A stretch of DNA of 64,000 nt from Crocinitomicaceae bacterium (GTDB lineage: Bacteria; Bacteroidota; Bacteroidia; Flavobacteriales_D; Crocinitomicaceae). Below the pieces are notes generated by a model. That model ran no database searches. It saw nothing but the letters and a program-made list of their open reading frames with translations, and was not told the DNA's origin. Location of the stretch: the NCBI GenBank assembly GCA_014762645.1, contig JABURP010000041.1, forward strand, positions 1 to 64,000, written 5' to 3'. A program made the position numbers and the translations under genes. Positions 19,901 to 29,799 of this stretch are shown here, piece by piece (within the stretch, counting starts at the first letter, position 1; every line of letters begins with the position of its first letter).

Positions 19901-21025
19901 TTGGCGAACCGTTCTTCACAAAAAATCCCACACATCTATTTTGAAAATTTAGATGCCTTACGCTTTCTAGCGGCGTTCAGTGTATTTCTATTTCACCTTT
20001 TCGCAGACCTGAAACCTATTGTTCCTGCACTCGAGACGAATAACGTGACGAACAAATTCATGGTCATTTTTGACAAAGGAAGTTTAGGGGTGAATTTCTT
20101 TTTTGTATTGTCAGGATTTCTGATCACTTACCTTTTACTACACGAAAGAAAGTACAAAGGACATTTTTCCCTGAAAAAATTTCTGATCAGGCGAACACTG
20201 CGCATCTGGCCGCTCTATTTTATAGTGGTACTCATTGGTTTTGTGATATTTCCTTTGTTGATTCACGGATATGAAACCAGTCACGACCCGTGGATGTATG
20301 TGGCATTTTTAGCCAATTTTGATGAGATTAAAAATGGTATGGCTGATCCGTATAACTTCCTCACTATGCCGTGGTCAGTTGCTGTTGAGGAGCAGTTTTA
20401 CCTATTTTGGGGAGTTACTTTATTTTTCTTTTTAACTGTTAAAGGGTTTAGGTTATGGCACCTCTTATTATTTCTTTATATCGCATCTTTTATATTTAGA
20501 TGGCAACACCGTGAAGATGAATATGTCCTGTATTATCACACCCTGGCCGTTTGCCAGGATATTTTAGCCGGAGCTTTTATCGGATGGTCCTTGTTTGAAG
20601 GAAGAGTGTGGTTAGAAAAATTGAAAAAGCTCAATTTGTTATGGGTGATTGTCATCTACCTGATTGGATTTACACTTTGTGTTGCCAAGAACAAGATTTT
20701 TGCAGGCGACCTGGTGGTCCTGGAACGATTTGTACTGGGAGCATTTTTTGCCTTCATTATCCTGGATCAGGTACGTGGCGAACATTCGTTCTTCAAGTTT
20801 GGTAGAGTAAAGGCCTTCAATTATTTAGGCAGAATTTCATACGGACTTTACATGTACCATCTAATTGTGATGTACTTCATTTACGACTGGATCAGATACT
20901 CGGATATGAATGGCACAGTACTTATTGTTATGTACTTCCTGATTAGTTTTGCAGGGATAGTATCAGTTGCCAGCTTGAGCTATTATGCTATTGAACGGCC
21001 ATTTTTGAGGATGAAACCGAAATAA
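19901..21025 (+). CDS. Acyltransferase (OafA/YrhL, acyltransferase_3 family)
   Basis: 374 aa multi-TM; LDALRFLAAFSVFLFHLF, FFVLSGFLITYLLL, PWSVAVEEQFYLFWG. Confidence 0.92.
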   Translation: MANRSSQKIPHIYFENLDALRFLAAFSVFLFHLFADLKPIVPALETNNVTNKFMVIFDKGSLGVNFFFVLSGFLITYLLLHERKYKGHFSLKKFLIRRTLRIWPLYFIVVLIGFVIFPLLIHGYETSHDPWMYVAFLANFDEIKNGMADPYNFLTMPWSVAVEEQFYLFWGVTLFFFLTVKGFRLWHLLLFLYIASFIFRWQHREDEYVLYYHTLAVCQDILAGAFIGWSLFEGRVWLEKLKKLNLLWVIVIYLIGFTLCVAKNKIFAGDLVVLERFVLGAFFAFIILDQVRGEHSFFKFGRVKAFNYLGRISYGLYMYHLIVMYFIYDWIRYSDMNGTVLIVMYFLISFAGIVSVASLSYYAIERPFLRMKPK

Positions 21026-21058
21026 TTCTGCTCACTCCCAAAAATAAAAAACTGATTT

Positions 21059-21871
21059 TTGAGACAAAACGACAAAATTATTAACATTGAAAAAACTTCA
21101 GGTATGATCAAGTCTTACGGTATATGTCAAGTAGCTATTGCACCAGTCAGAGCTTCGGCTTCAGATGAAGCTGAAATCGTTACGCAATTATTATTTGGAG
21201 ACTACGTAAAAGTTCTTGAACAAGAAAAGCCCTGGATAAAAATCTACTTTCCTGCTGATGATTATGAAGGATGGATGGACTTCAAACAGTTAAAGTATGT
21301 TTCAGAAGACATCTACCAGGAAGGAATTGATACAGAACATGAGGTTGTGAAAACTGGGTTATTAGCTGTAGAAGGACCTATAGGTAAGCAGCACATAATC
21401 TTTGGATCAAACCTTCCTTTTTTAAATGGTTCAGAATTCGAAATAGGTACATTAAAATGTAAAGTACTGGATGAAATTCCTGAATTTGACGAAGACTTTT
21501 GTGAAACGGCTCTCCGTTATTTAAACACCCCCTACCTATGGGGCGGTAAAGGAATCCTTGGAATTGATTGCAGTGGTTTTGTACAAATTGCAGCAAAGGT
21601 TCATGGCATTAATATCCCAAGGGATGCATCAGAACAAGCGGAAGTTGGCGCAAAAGTTAGGTTTGATAATCGACAAGAAGGGGATCTTATGTTTTTTGTA
21701 AATAAGAATGGCCATGTTCATCATGTAGGAATTATTCTCAACGAAAAAGAGATAATTCACGCCGCCGGACATGTGCGTATAGATACTTACGACGAAAAGG
21801 GAATTTTTCGATTAGATTTTGATAAACACACGCATAAATTTCACAGCATTAAACGTATATGGAACAAGTAA
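21059..21871 (+). CDS. C40 family peptidase (NlpC/P60) with SH3-like domain
   Basis: LNTPYLWGGKGILGIDCSGFVQIAAKVHGINIPRDASEQA ... HHVGIIL catalytic motifs. Confidence 0.92.
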   Translation: MRQNDKIINIEKTSGMIKSYGICQVAIAPVRASASDEAEIVTQLLFGDYVKVLEQEKPWIKIYFPADDYEGWMDFKQLKYVSEDIYQEGIDTEHEVVKTGLLAVEGPIGKQHIIFGSNLPFLNGSEFEIGTLKCKVLDEIPEFDEDFCETALRYLNTPYLWGGKGILGIDCSGFVQIAAKVHGINIPRDASEQAEVGAKVRFDNRQEGDLMFFVNKNGHVHHVGIILNEKEIIHAAGHVRIDTYDEKGIFRLDFDKHTHKFHSIKRIWNK

Positions 21872-22266
21872 AAATTCACCTAAGTCCGCGTCCAAGAGGG
21901 TTCCACGTTATCACTGAAGAAGTGTTGCAGCACTTACCCGAACTTCCACAAACAGGTATCTTACATCTGTTTATCCAGCACACCTCGGCAGGTATTTGCA
22001 TCAATGAAAATGCAGACCCCAGTGTATTAAAGGATATGAATAACTGGTACGATAAAAATATCAAAGAAAATGAACCGTACTATGAGCACACGCTGGAAGG
22101 ACCGGATGACATGCCTTCTCATATAAAAGCAGTATTTACGGGTTGTGAAGTTCATATCCCAATTTCCAACGGACAACTCGCATTAGGAACCTGGCAAGGT
22201 ATTTATCTCGGTGAATTTAGAGACAGAGCAAGAAGCAGAACCCTACTTGCCAGTATCATTTCATAG
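21859..22266 (+). CDS. YjbQ family protein (secondary thiamine-phosphate synthase)
   Basis: LHLFIQHTSAGICINENADPSV, LGTWQGIYLGEFRDRARSRTL. Confidence 0.93.
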   Translation: MEQVKIHLSPRPRGFHVITEEVLQHLPELPQTGILHLFIQHTSAGICINENADPSVLKDMNNWYDKNIKENEPYYEHTLEGPDDMPSHIKAVFTGCEVHIPISNGQLALGTWQGIYLGEFRDRARSRTLLASIIS

Positions 22267-22375
22267 TAAAAGCTTATGCGTTCTTCACGTATTTTACAAC
22301 TAATTTTCCAGGTATAATTTCAAATTGTACATTAAAAAAGTTAGTTTAGTGAACCAATAATTGCATACCCAATCT

Positions 22376-24556
22376 ATGAACAGGTATTGTTTTACAGTAC
22401 TCTTCGCGTTTTGCCTGGCACCTTTCTTACATGCTCAGCAATCTGCTGGCAAGTATATTTCCACGGCTGAAAAAAACGTTAAAAAATTGGATTATTCTGC
22501 TGCAGTTGCGGCTTATAAAAGTGCATTAACTGTAGAGCCAAAGAACAAGAAGGCGTTGCAAGGACTCGTTGACATTTATATGAATACCTATCAGTTGTAT
22601 GACTCTGCATTCGTATATATTAATCGTCAACTAGCAACAATAGAACAAGACACCAACTACCTCATCTACTATAACTATGCAAATTGTCTTCGACTGATGG
22701 AAGAGCATGAAAAGGCAATCGAACAATACAAATTCTTTAAAAAATATGGATTGAGAAGGGTGGGTACCAACCATCCGCTTATTGCCGAAGTAGATAAAAG
22801 CATCAATTATTCTGTAAATGCCATTAAAAACCAACAGTTAATTTATGAACCTTTTGAGGTTGAGAACATGGATTTCTTCATTAATTCAGTAGAAACTGAA
22901 TATACACCCGTTTATATCGAAGATGACAACCTCTTGTTATACAACGCCCGTTACAAAGACTACGACACCGAACGCAGGGATATGGATAACAAGTTCTTTG
23001 AAAACATCTATTACTTTGACCTGGAAGAGTCTGTCGCGTCCACCTACAACCCAAGTATCGATCAAAAAACTCACCAATGTGTGGTAGGAAATGTATTTGA
23101 TTCAGACAGTATTCTGGTATTCTATCAAAACAGAGTATGGGTGTCCACCATGACCGAAGATCGGTTAAACAAATTGCAACCACTTCCCGCTAAATTTGGT
23201 TCCTTCTTTTTTCAACCTCATGGTGTATTTTCAAAGGATCAAAAAACCTTTATTTTCACTGCGCGATCTGAGTTCGGAAATCTGGACATCTACATTAGTC
23301 ACCTGGAGGATACTGCCTGGACTGACCCTAAACCAATAAGTCCATACATCAATACCGCAGAAGATGAAGATGGCCCTTTTCTATCTGCTGACGGAAAAAC
23401 ACTTTACTTTTCATCCAGAGGTCACAACTCCTCTGGTGGGTATGATTTTTATATGTCTAAAAAAGTTGATGGAAGATGGACAATTCCAACGAACTTGGGA
23501 TACCCAATGAATTCAGCAGGAGATGATATTTATATCACATGGAACAGAGATGAACGAAGTGGATTCTTTTCTTCCAACCGCTCAGGTGGATTTGGTGGCA
23601 TGGATATTTACATGTTTGGTTTAGTCAAAAAAACCATCAAGGGTACCGCAACAGATCTTGAAGGCGAAGTACTGGCAGGAGTTAAAGTAGAGCTAAAAGA
23701 ATTAGAAACAGAAACTGTTCAAACAGTAATAACTGAAGATGATGGCACGTTTGCCTTTCTCGTTGACCCGGAGAAGAAATTTGAAATTTCAGGAAATAAA
23801 GAAAAATACTTCCCGGATATGAACAGTGTCTCAAGCTTTGGTGAAGATGACGTTTTTGTTTCTGATCTTAAACTTGAAAAAGACCCGGGAATATCCCTTT
23901 TCCTGAAAATTGTTGATGCTGAATCCCAGACAACCATTGACAGTGTTAAAATAATTGTTGTTGACAATATGATAGACACCCGGGACTCTATCATTACTGA
24001 CGAGACAGGCATCTATCACATTCCGTTACCGGATAAAAAACTGGAGGATCGGGGAAGTTATAATTTCACACTGATTAAAGAAGGTTATTTGACGCAAACC
24101 ATTACATACAATGTGCTGTTTGATAGAGAAGGCAAATACAACGTATTTGAGGATATGCAAATAAGAATGGAGAAAATTGAAGTAGGTGTCGATTTAACCG
24201 ATATTATTGATTTACAACCTATTTATTTTGATTACAACAAAGCCATTATCCGACCTGATGCTGCGATAGAACTTGATAAAATAGTAAAAGTTATGAATGA
24301 CAATCCCAATATGAGGATTGAACTAGGTTCACACACAGATGCGCGCGGATCGGCAAAAGATAACCAACGACTTTCTGAAAAAAGAGCGCAGGCTTCAGTA
24401 AAATATATCAAAGAAAGAATTACAAATCCAGATAGAATTACGGGTAAAGGATACGGAGAATCTCAACTCGTAAATGGGTGCGCAGATGGTGTAGAATGTT
24501 CAGAAGTTGAACACCAGGAAAACAGACGAACAGAATTTATTATTCTGGAAATGTAA
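22376..24556 (+). CDS. OmpA family protein with TPR, PD40-like propeller and carboxypeptidase-regulatory domain (PorE-like)
   Basis: Signal peptide from ATG 22376 (MNRYCFTVLFAFCLAPFLHAQ); TPRs, PD40 motifs (GPFLSADGKTLYFSSRG), CRD, OmpA_C (IELGSHTDARGSAKDNQRLSEKRAQASVKYI). Confidence 0.9.
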   Translation: MNRYCFTVLFAFCLAPFLHAQQSAGKYISTAEKNVKKLDYSAAVAAYKSALTVEPKNKKALQGLVDIYMNTYQLYDSAFVYINRQLATIEQDTNYLIYYNYANCLRLMEEHEKAIEQYKFFKKYGLRRVGTNHPLIAEVDKSINYSVNAIKNQQLIYEPFEVENMDFFINSVETEYTPVYIEDDNLLLYNARYKDYDTERRDMDNKFFENIYYFDLEESVASTYNPSIDQKTHQCVVGNVFDSDSILVFYQNRVWVSTMTEDRLNKLQPLPAKFGSFFFQPHGVFSKDQKTFIFTARSEFGNLDIYISHLEDTAWTDPKPISPYINTAEDEDGPFLSADGKTLYFSSRGHNSSGGYDFYMSKKVDGRWTIPTNLGYPMNSAGDDIYITWNRDERSGFFSSNRSGGFGGMDIYMFGLVKKTIKGTATDLEGEVLAGVKVELKELETETVQTVITEDDGTFAFLVDPEKKFEISGNKEKYFPDMNSVSSFGEDDVFVSDLKLEKDPGISLFLKIVDAESQTTIDSVKIIVVDNMIDTRDSIITDETGIYHIPLPDKKLEDRGSYNFTLIKEGYLTQTITYNVLFDREGKYNVFEDMQIRMEKIEVGVDLTDIIDLQPIYFDYNKAIIRPDAAIELDKIVKVMNDNPNMRIELGSHTDARGSAKDNQRLSEKRAQASVKYIKERITNPDRITGKGYGESQLVNGCADGVECSEVEHQENRRTEFIILEM

Positions 24557-24635
24557 TTATTCTTTTAGCTATTGTAATTTTGAACACTGATCATCAATGT
24601 GATGTTCAGAATGTAGGATTACAAAATTTGCAGAC

Positions 24636-25874
24636 TTGACCAAAATCAAACCTTTCAAAGCGATCAGACCAACGCGTGACAAAGCATATCTGGTAGCTAC
24701 CCGACCATACTATTCGTATAAGAAGCATGTGTTGGAGGCAAAATTGGAAACCAATCCATATACTTTCTTGCATGTTATCAATCCTGAATTTAGCATGCAG
24801 GAGGAAAAAAGCGAACCTTATTCACTGGAGCGTTGCGTGCGTTCAAGAGAAAAACTGGAGGAGTTTATTAGCGAAGGTATTATGTTCAGAGACGAGAAGG
24901 AAACCTTGTACCTCTATCGTCAAAGTAACTCTGAAACGGAATATGTCGGGTTGATTGCCGGTGCATCAGTAGATGAATATGATTCCGGAAAAATTAAGAA
25001 ACACGAAGAAACGATTACACAACGCGAAAAGCACTTTACAAAGTATTTACAGGTTGTGGAATGCAACGCAGAACCCGTACTCCTATTCCACAGGCATCAC
25101 GAAAAACTAGAGGAGACACTTGAGCAAATAATGAGAGATCGTCCTGAATATGAATTTACAACTACTCAAAAAATAAAGCATGAAGTGTGGTTAATACAGG
25201 ACGAAAAAATCATATCCGAAATTCAGAGATATTACGAGGACATTGACAGTGTATATATTGCGGATGGTCATCACAGGTGTGCTTCATCCTCCAGATATAG
25301 CAAAGAAGTTAATGCAAAAAAAGATGGCTTCAGAAATTACTTTATGGCCTATTTTATTTCTGAAGTAAACATGGGAATATTAGACTATAACCGTATTGTA
25401 AAAGATCTCAACGGCCTTAGCAAACAAGAATTTATTCGTCTGGTCAAAGAAAATTTCGAAGTTACTGAACTGGGAGAGCATGCTCCAAACTGCACTTCTA
25501 TTCATCAAATTATGATGTATTTGGATAAGAAGTGGTATTTACTTAATATGGAAAGTGCTGAATTCGATCCATCAGATTCGGTTGGGCAGTTGGACACGAA
25601 TATCCTCACGGTTAATTTACTAAGACCAATTCTAGGGATACAAGACTTAAAAACTGACGCACGCATCTCTTTTGTGGCAGGATATAGAGGATTAGAAGGC
25701 ATTGAAGAAAAAATTGATTCAGGTGATTACGAAGTTGGTTTTGTGCTATTTCCGGTTTCTGTTGAACAGCTCAAAACGGTTGCAGATGAAGGCCGGATTA
25801 TGCCACCAAAATCTACCTGGATAGAACCTAAATTAAGAAGTGGACTAACCATGTACCCCTTAAATGATGATTAA
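24636..25874 (+). CDS. DUF1015 domain-containing protein
   Basis: IKPFKAIRPTRDKAYLVATRPYYSY, YIADGHHRCASSSRY. Confidence 0.92.
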   Translation: MTKIKPFKAIRPTRDKAYLVATRPYYSYKKHVLEAKLETNPYTFLHVINPEFSMQEEKSEPYSLERCVRSREKLEEFISEGIMFRDEKETLYLYRQSNSETEYVGLIAGASVDEYDSGKIKKHEETITQREKHFTKYLQVVECNAEPVLLFHRHHEKLEETLEQIMRDRPEYEFTTTQKIKHEVWLIQDEKIISEIQRYYEDIDSVYIADGHHRCASSSRYSKEVNAKKDGFRNYFMAYFISEVNMGILDYNRIVKDLNGLSKQEFIRLVKENFEVTELGEHAPNCTSIHQIMMYLDKKWYLLNMESAEFDPSDSVGQLDTNILTVNLLRPILGIQDLKTDARISFVAGYRGLEGIEEKIDSGDYEVGFVLFPVSVEQLKTVADEGRIMPPKSTWIEPKLRSGLTMYPLNDD

Positions 25875-26529
25875 ACAGAACTTACAACAAATTAAAGAAA
25901 CGATACCGGAAAATGTAACCCTTGTTGCAGTGTCTAAGACAAAACCTGTTGAAATGATACAGGAGGCTTATGACTGTGGACAACGAATTTTTGGAGAAAA
26001 CAGGGCGCAGGAACTAGCTTCAAAATATGAGCAACTTCCAGAGGATATAGAATGGCACATGATTGGTCATTTACAACGCAATAAGGTAAAGTACATTTCA
26101 CCGTTCGTAGCACTTATTCATGGAGTTGATTCCTACAGGCTCTTGAAAGAAATTAATAAGCAAGCTCGAAAGAACGCAAGAAATCAACCCGTTTTACTGC
26201 AATTTCACATAGCTCAGGAATCCAGTAAGTTTGGGTTTGACATGAATGAGATCAATGACATGTTTAATGATCCCGACTTTAAAAATTTGGAGAATATTGA
26301 AATTCAGGGCGTGATGGGAATGGCAACCTTCACCTCTGACCAACGACAGGTTAGAGAAGAATTCCATAGCTTAAAGAAATACTTTGACACCTTAAAAGAA
26401 ACCCATTTTAATGCCGATCCTAATTTTGAAATAATTTCCATGGGTATGAGTGGGGATTATCCAATTGCTATCGAACAGGGCAGTAATATGATTCGAGTGG
26501 GAAGTTCCATCTTTGGGGAAAGAGATTAA
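25864..26529 (+). CDS. YggS family pyridoxal phosphate-dependent enzyme
   Basis: LVAVSKTKPVEMIQEAYDCGQRIFGENRAQEL, WHMIGHLQRNKVKYI, SMGMSGDYPIAIEQGSNMIRVGSSIFG. Confidence 0.95.
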   Translation: MMIKQNLQQIKETIPENVTLVAVSKTKPVEMIQEAYDCGQRIFGENRAQELASKYEQLPEDIEWHMIGHLQRNKVKYISPFVALIHGVDSYRLLKEINKQARKNARNQPVLLQFHIAQESSKFGFDMNEINDMFNDPDFKNLENIEIQGVMGMATFTSDQRQVREEFHSLKKYFDTLKETHFNADPNFEIISMGMSGDYPIAIEQGSNMIRVGSSIFGERD

Positions 26530-28472
26530 ACTCTGAAGGTTACGCGAATTTCTGTGCCTCCTTCATTTTTTATTTCCAGTGTACCCCCTATTTGATCACT
26601 GAGGATATGGATTAACTCAATACCCAATGTGTCACGCTCTCCTTTCAGATATTGATCCGGAATTCCTGAACCATCATCCCTGATAATTAACAAATAAGTC
26701 AATGGTTCCAGTTTTCTCAGTAGGATTTCAATTTTTCCTTTGTCCTGATCGTTAAATGCGTATTTAACTGAGTTTGTAATGGCTTCATTGAGGATCAAGC
26801 CAAGCGGAACAGCTAACTCCAGGTCAAATGATTCATCTCCACTTTTCACTTCGTACGTTATCTTTCCAGACTGCTCAGTCAGTGATTTTAGAATTGACGG
26901 AACTAACTCCTGAACATAGGATTTAAAATCAATGCGTTTAACATCACTCCTGCTGTACAACATCTCATGTACAAGTGACATTGACTGTATCCGACCCTGC
27001 GCATCTGTCAGTACCTTTTTACTGCGTTCGTCTTGCTCTATACCGTATTGAAGATTTAATAAACTGGAAATTATCTGAAAATTATTTTTTACCCGGTGAT
27101 GTACTTCTTTGAACAAAATCTTATTCTCTTCAATCGACTCGCTCAACTCCTTTGTTGTTTTACGATTTTTACGATAAGCACTGGAAATAACCATAATAAT
27201 CAATACCAAACATATTATCGATACTAAAAACAGGGTATAAATCCAAACTTCTTTCTCTCTGTCACTCTCAATTTGAAGTTGAAGCTTTTCTTTCTCTTGT
27301 TTGTTCTTGAGATTCTGAATTTTATCGTTTAACTGAATTTCTTCTGTTTCTATGAAATCTACGAACTCCTTAACAATCTTTTTGTCGTTTTTAACATCTA
27401 CCTCTTTTCGTAATTTCAATGTAATCCGCAAGTAATCATTAGCGAATTCCAGTTCTCCCATCTTCTGATAAACTTCAGCAAGCACTTCATAAAACTCTGC
27501 TTGATCTGACTTTGAAAACCTCGAAAGAAAAACTTCTTCAACCTGTTGTAGCAATTCTAGCGCTTTTTCATATTTACCGATTGCCAAATAACATTTTGCC
27601 CGAATAAATTTGTTTTGATCGATCCCGTCCTGATTCATCAGAATACTGAACTTCTTGTCAGATTGTTCCAGGTATTTTATGGCCAGATCATACTTCCGTC
27701 TTCCATAAGCTGATTGAGCCATTAATTGATAGCTGTAGCCAATAGAGCTTTCCTGGTTAAGTACTTTCTTTTGCTCCATACTGGCTACCGCATAACTTTC
27801 GGCCATTTGGTAATCCCCAATATTCACATAAGAAACGCCCATGTTATTCAGAACATTCGCCCGGAGCATCTCACTCTCCCAATTATCTACTTTGGCAGTG
27901 AGCTTTAAAGCTTTCTTGTAGTTTGTCAACGCACCTTCATAATCCTCCAGGTCATCCAATACTATCCCTATACTTGCATGGCAATAAGCCTGATTGATAG
28001 TAACCATTTCTTCATCCACCAAAACATACGTCTCAAAATTTTCATCTATTATTTGGGCTGCACGTTTAAATTGAACCAAAGCCTGGATATGATCATCCTT
28101 TGAGAGGTAAAAATTTCCCTGATTGTATTCTGCCAGAAAATACTCAATTGAATCAGGATAGTTTTTTAGTATCTCCAGTGATTTATTGCCATAAATAATT
28201 GCGGAATCAATATCAGATGAATAAAATTCTGCCCGCGTTTTTAATTGTAGTGCCTTACCAAAAAAATATTCCGACTCCATTGACTTGGCAATGATCAAAC
28301 ACGAATCAGTAAAAATATTTGCAGAATCAACATCTACATTTTGATAGTACTTTGCTTTATTGTGATAATGATAGAATGCCGCACGTTTCTCAGGATCAAC
28401 CGACTGTGCCATTGAATATAAGCCTGAGGCAAAGATTATATATAAAAAAAGACTTCTGTACAATCCTGACAT
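26526..28472 (-). CDS. Tetratricopeptide repeat sensor histidine kinase (HisKA_2 type)
   Basis: TPRs, TM segment (VWIYTLFLVSIICLVLIIMVISSAY), H-box FKEVHHRVKNNFQIISSLLNLQ, HATPase NEAITNSVKYAF/IRDDGSGIPD. Confidence 0.93.
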   Translation of the reverse strand: MSGLYRSLFLYIIFASGLYSMAQSVDPEKRAAFYHYHNKAKYYQNVDVDSANIFTDSCLIIAKSMESEYFFGKALQLKTRAEFYSSDIDSAIIYGNKSLEILKNYPDSIEYFLAEYNQGNFYLSKDDHIQALVQFKRAAQIIDENFETYVLVDEEMVTINQAYCHASIGIVLDDLEDYEGALTNYKKALKLTAKVDNWESEMLRANVLNNMGVSYVNIGDYQMAESYAVASMEQKKVLNQESSIGYSYQLMAQSAYGRRKYDLAIKYLEQSDKKFSILMNQDGIDQNKFIRAKCYLAIGKYEKALELLQQVEEVFLSRFSKSDQAEFYEVLAEVYQKMGELEFANDYLRITLKLRKEVDVKNDKKIVKEFVDFIETEEIQLNDKIQNLKNKQEKEKLQLQIESDREKEVWIYTLFLVSIICLVLIIMVISSAYRKNRKTTKELSESIEENKILFKEVHHRVKNNFQIISSLLNLQYGIEQDERSKKVLTDAQGRIQSMSLVHEMLYSRSDVKRIDFKSYVQELVPSILKSLTEQSGKITYEVKSGDESFDLELAVPLGLILNEAITNSVKYAFNDQDKGKIEILLRKLEPLTYLLIIRDDGSGIPDQYLKGERDTLGIELIHILSDQIGGTLEIKNEGGTEIRVTFRV

Positions 28473-28608
28473 TTTCTGTTTTCAACGGTAATTGATAACC
28501 TAAAGATACAATTCAACAATCAATTTATGGCCTTGTTTTAAAACTTTGGTCAAGCCTTTTAAACAGTATCTACAGAAGTATTCTGTAAATTAGCTCACTT
28601 TTTGTAAG

Positions 28609-29796
28609 ATGCAGCTGAAAACGATAACCATAAAACCCGCTAAAGATAAATCGATTGTACGTAAACATCCCTGGGTGTTTTCAGGAGCAATCAAACATGT
28701 CGATTCAGATATTCAAGAGGGTGAATTAGTGGAAGTACGGGCAAACAAGGGGCGTGTTTTGGGATATGGCCACTATGCAAATGGGTCTATTGCGGTGCGT
28801 ATGTTAACGTTCGACGAAGCTATTTCTTCTCAGGAACTATATAGAGAACGATTAAAAACGGCGTTCGAACTTAGAAAAGCCCTGCACCTTGTCAACAATA
28901 CGGATACAAGTATTTATCGATTAGTGCACGCAGAAGGTGATTATTTACCTGGATTGATCATTGACCACTATGACGGGCATCTGGTAATTCAATGTCACAG
29001 TGTTGGTATGTACAGGGACCTGGAATACATTACAACTGAACTAAAGGCACTTTACCATGATCAGCTAAAGAGTATTTACCTGAAAAGCGAATCCACACTA
29101 CCTACTAATTTTGAAGGATATGAAGGTGATGGTTTCTTGCATGGCACAGCTGAACTACCCGTGACGGCAACAGAATACGGAAATAAATTTCAAATTGATT
29201 GGGTAACGGGTCAAAAAACAGGTTTTTTTATCGATCAAAGAGAAAACAGGGCGTTGCTGGCTAAATATGCCGGAGACAAGAAAATCCTCAATACGTTTTG
29301 TTACTCTGGCGGTTTTTCTGTTTTTGGCTTGAACGCAGGTGCAAAATTGGTTCATTCGCTTGATTCTTCGAAAAAAGCCATTGAATTAACAGATGCCAAT
29401 ATTACACTTGGAAATTTCGATTCTAAACGACATAAGTCCATAGTTGCGGACACTATGGAATATATTAAAGACCTACCTGAAGATTATGATATAATTATCC
29501 TTGACCCACCGGCATTTGCTAAACACCGAAAAGCTAAACACAATGCGGTGATCGGTTATAAGCGGTTAAATGCTCATGCCATGCGCCAGATCAAACCTGG
29601 AGGAATCATCTTCACATTTTCCTGTTCTCAGGTGGTAGATAAAGTCTTGTTCAACAACACAATTATTGCTGCAGCTATTGCAGCTGAACGAAAAGTTCGG
29701 ATTCTGGAGCAACTTCACCAACCAGCTGACCATCCTATTAATGCTGCACATCCCGAAGGAGAATATCTCAAAGGCTTGGTAGTGCAGGTACTTTAA
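28609..29796 (+). CDS. Class I SAM-dependent rRNA methyltransferase (RlmI/RlmK-like)
   Basis: PUA-like N-terminus (RKHPWVFSGAI), KTGFFIDQRENR, LNTFCYSGGFSVFGLNAGA, IILDPPAFAK. Confidence 0.93.
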   Translation: MQLKTITIKPAKDKSIVRKHPWVFSGAIKHVDSDIQEGELVEVRANKGRVLGYGHYANGSIAVRMLTFDEAISSQELYRERLKTAFELRKALHLVNNTDTSIYRLVHAEGDYLPGLIIDHYDGHLVIQCHSVGMYRDLEYITTELKALYHDQLKSIYLKSESTLPTNFEGYEGDGFLHGTAELPVTATEYGNKFQIDWVTGQKTGFFIDQRENRALLAKYAGDKKILNTFCYSGGFSVFGLNAGAKLVHSLDSSKKAIELTDANITLGNFDSKRHKSIVADTMEYIKDLPEDYDIIILDPPAFAKHRKAKHNAVIGYKRLNAHAMRQIKPGGIIFTFSCSQVVDKVLFNNTIIAAAIAAERKVRILEQLHQPADHPINAAHPEGEYLKGLVVQVL

Positions 29797-29799
29797 TGA

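Noticed and set aside
22881-23183. Minus-strand Cys-rich ORF of 100 aa
   Set aside because: Antisense to the PorE-like gene with normal coding signals on the + strand; no promoter or homology-like motif.
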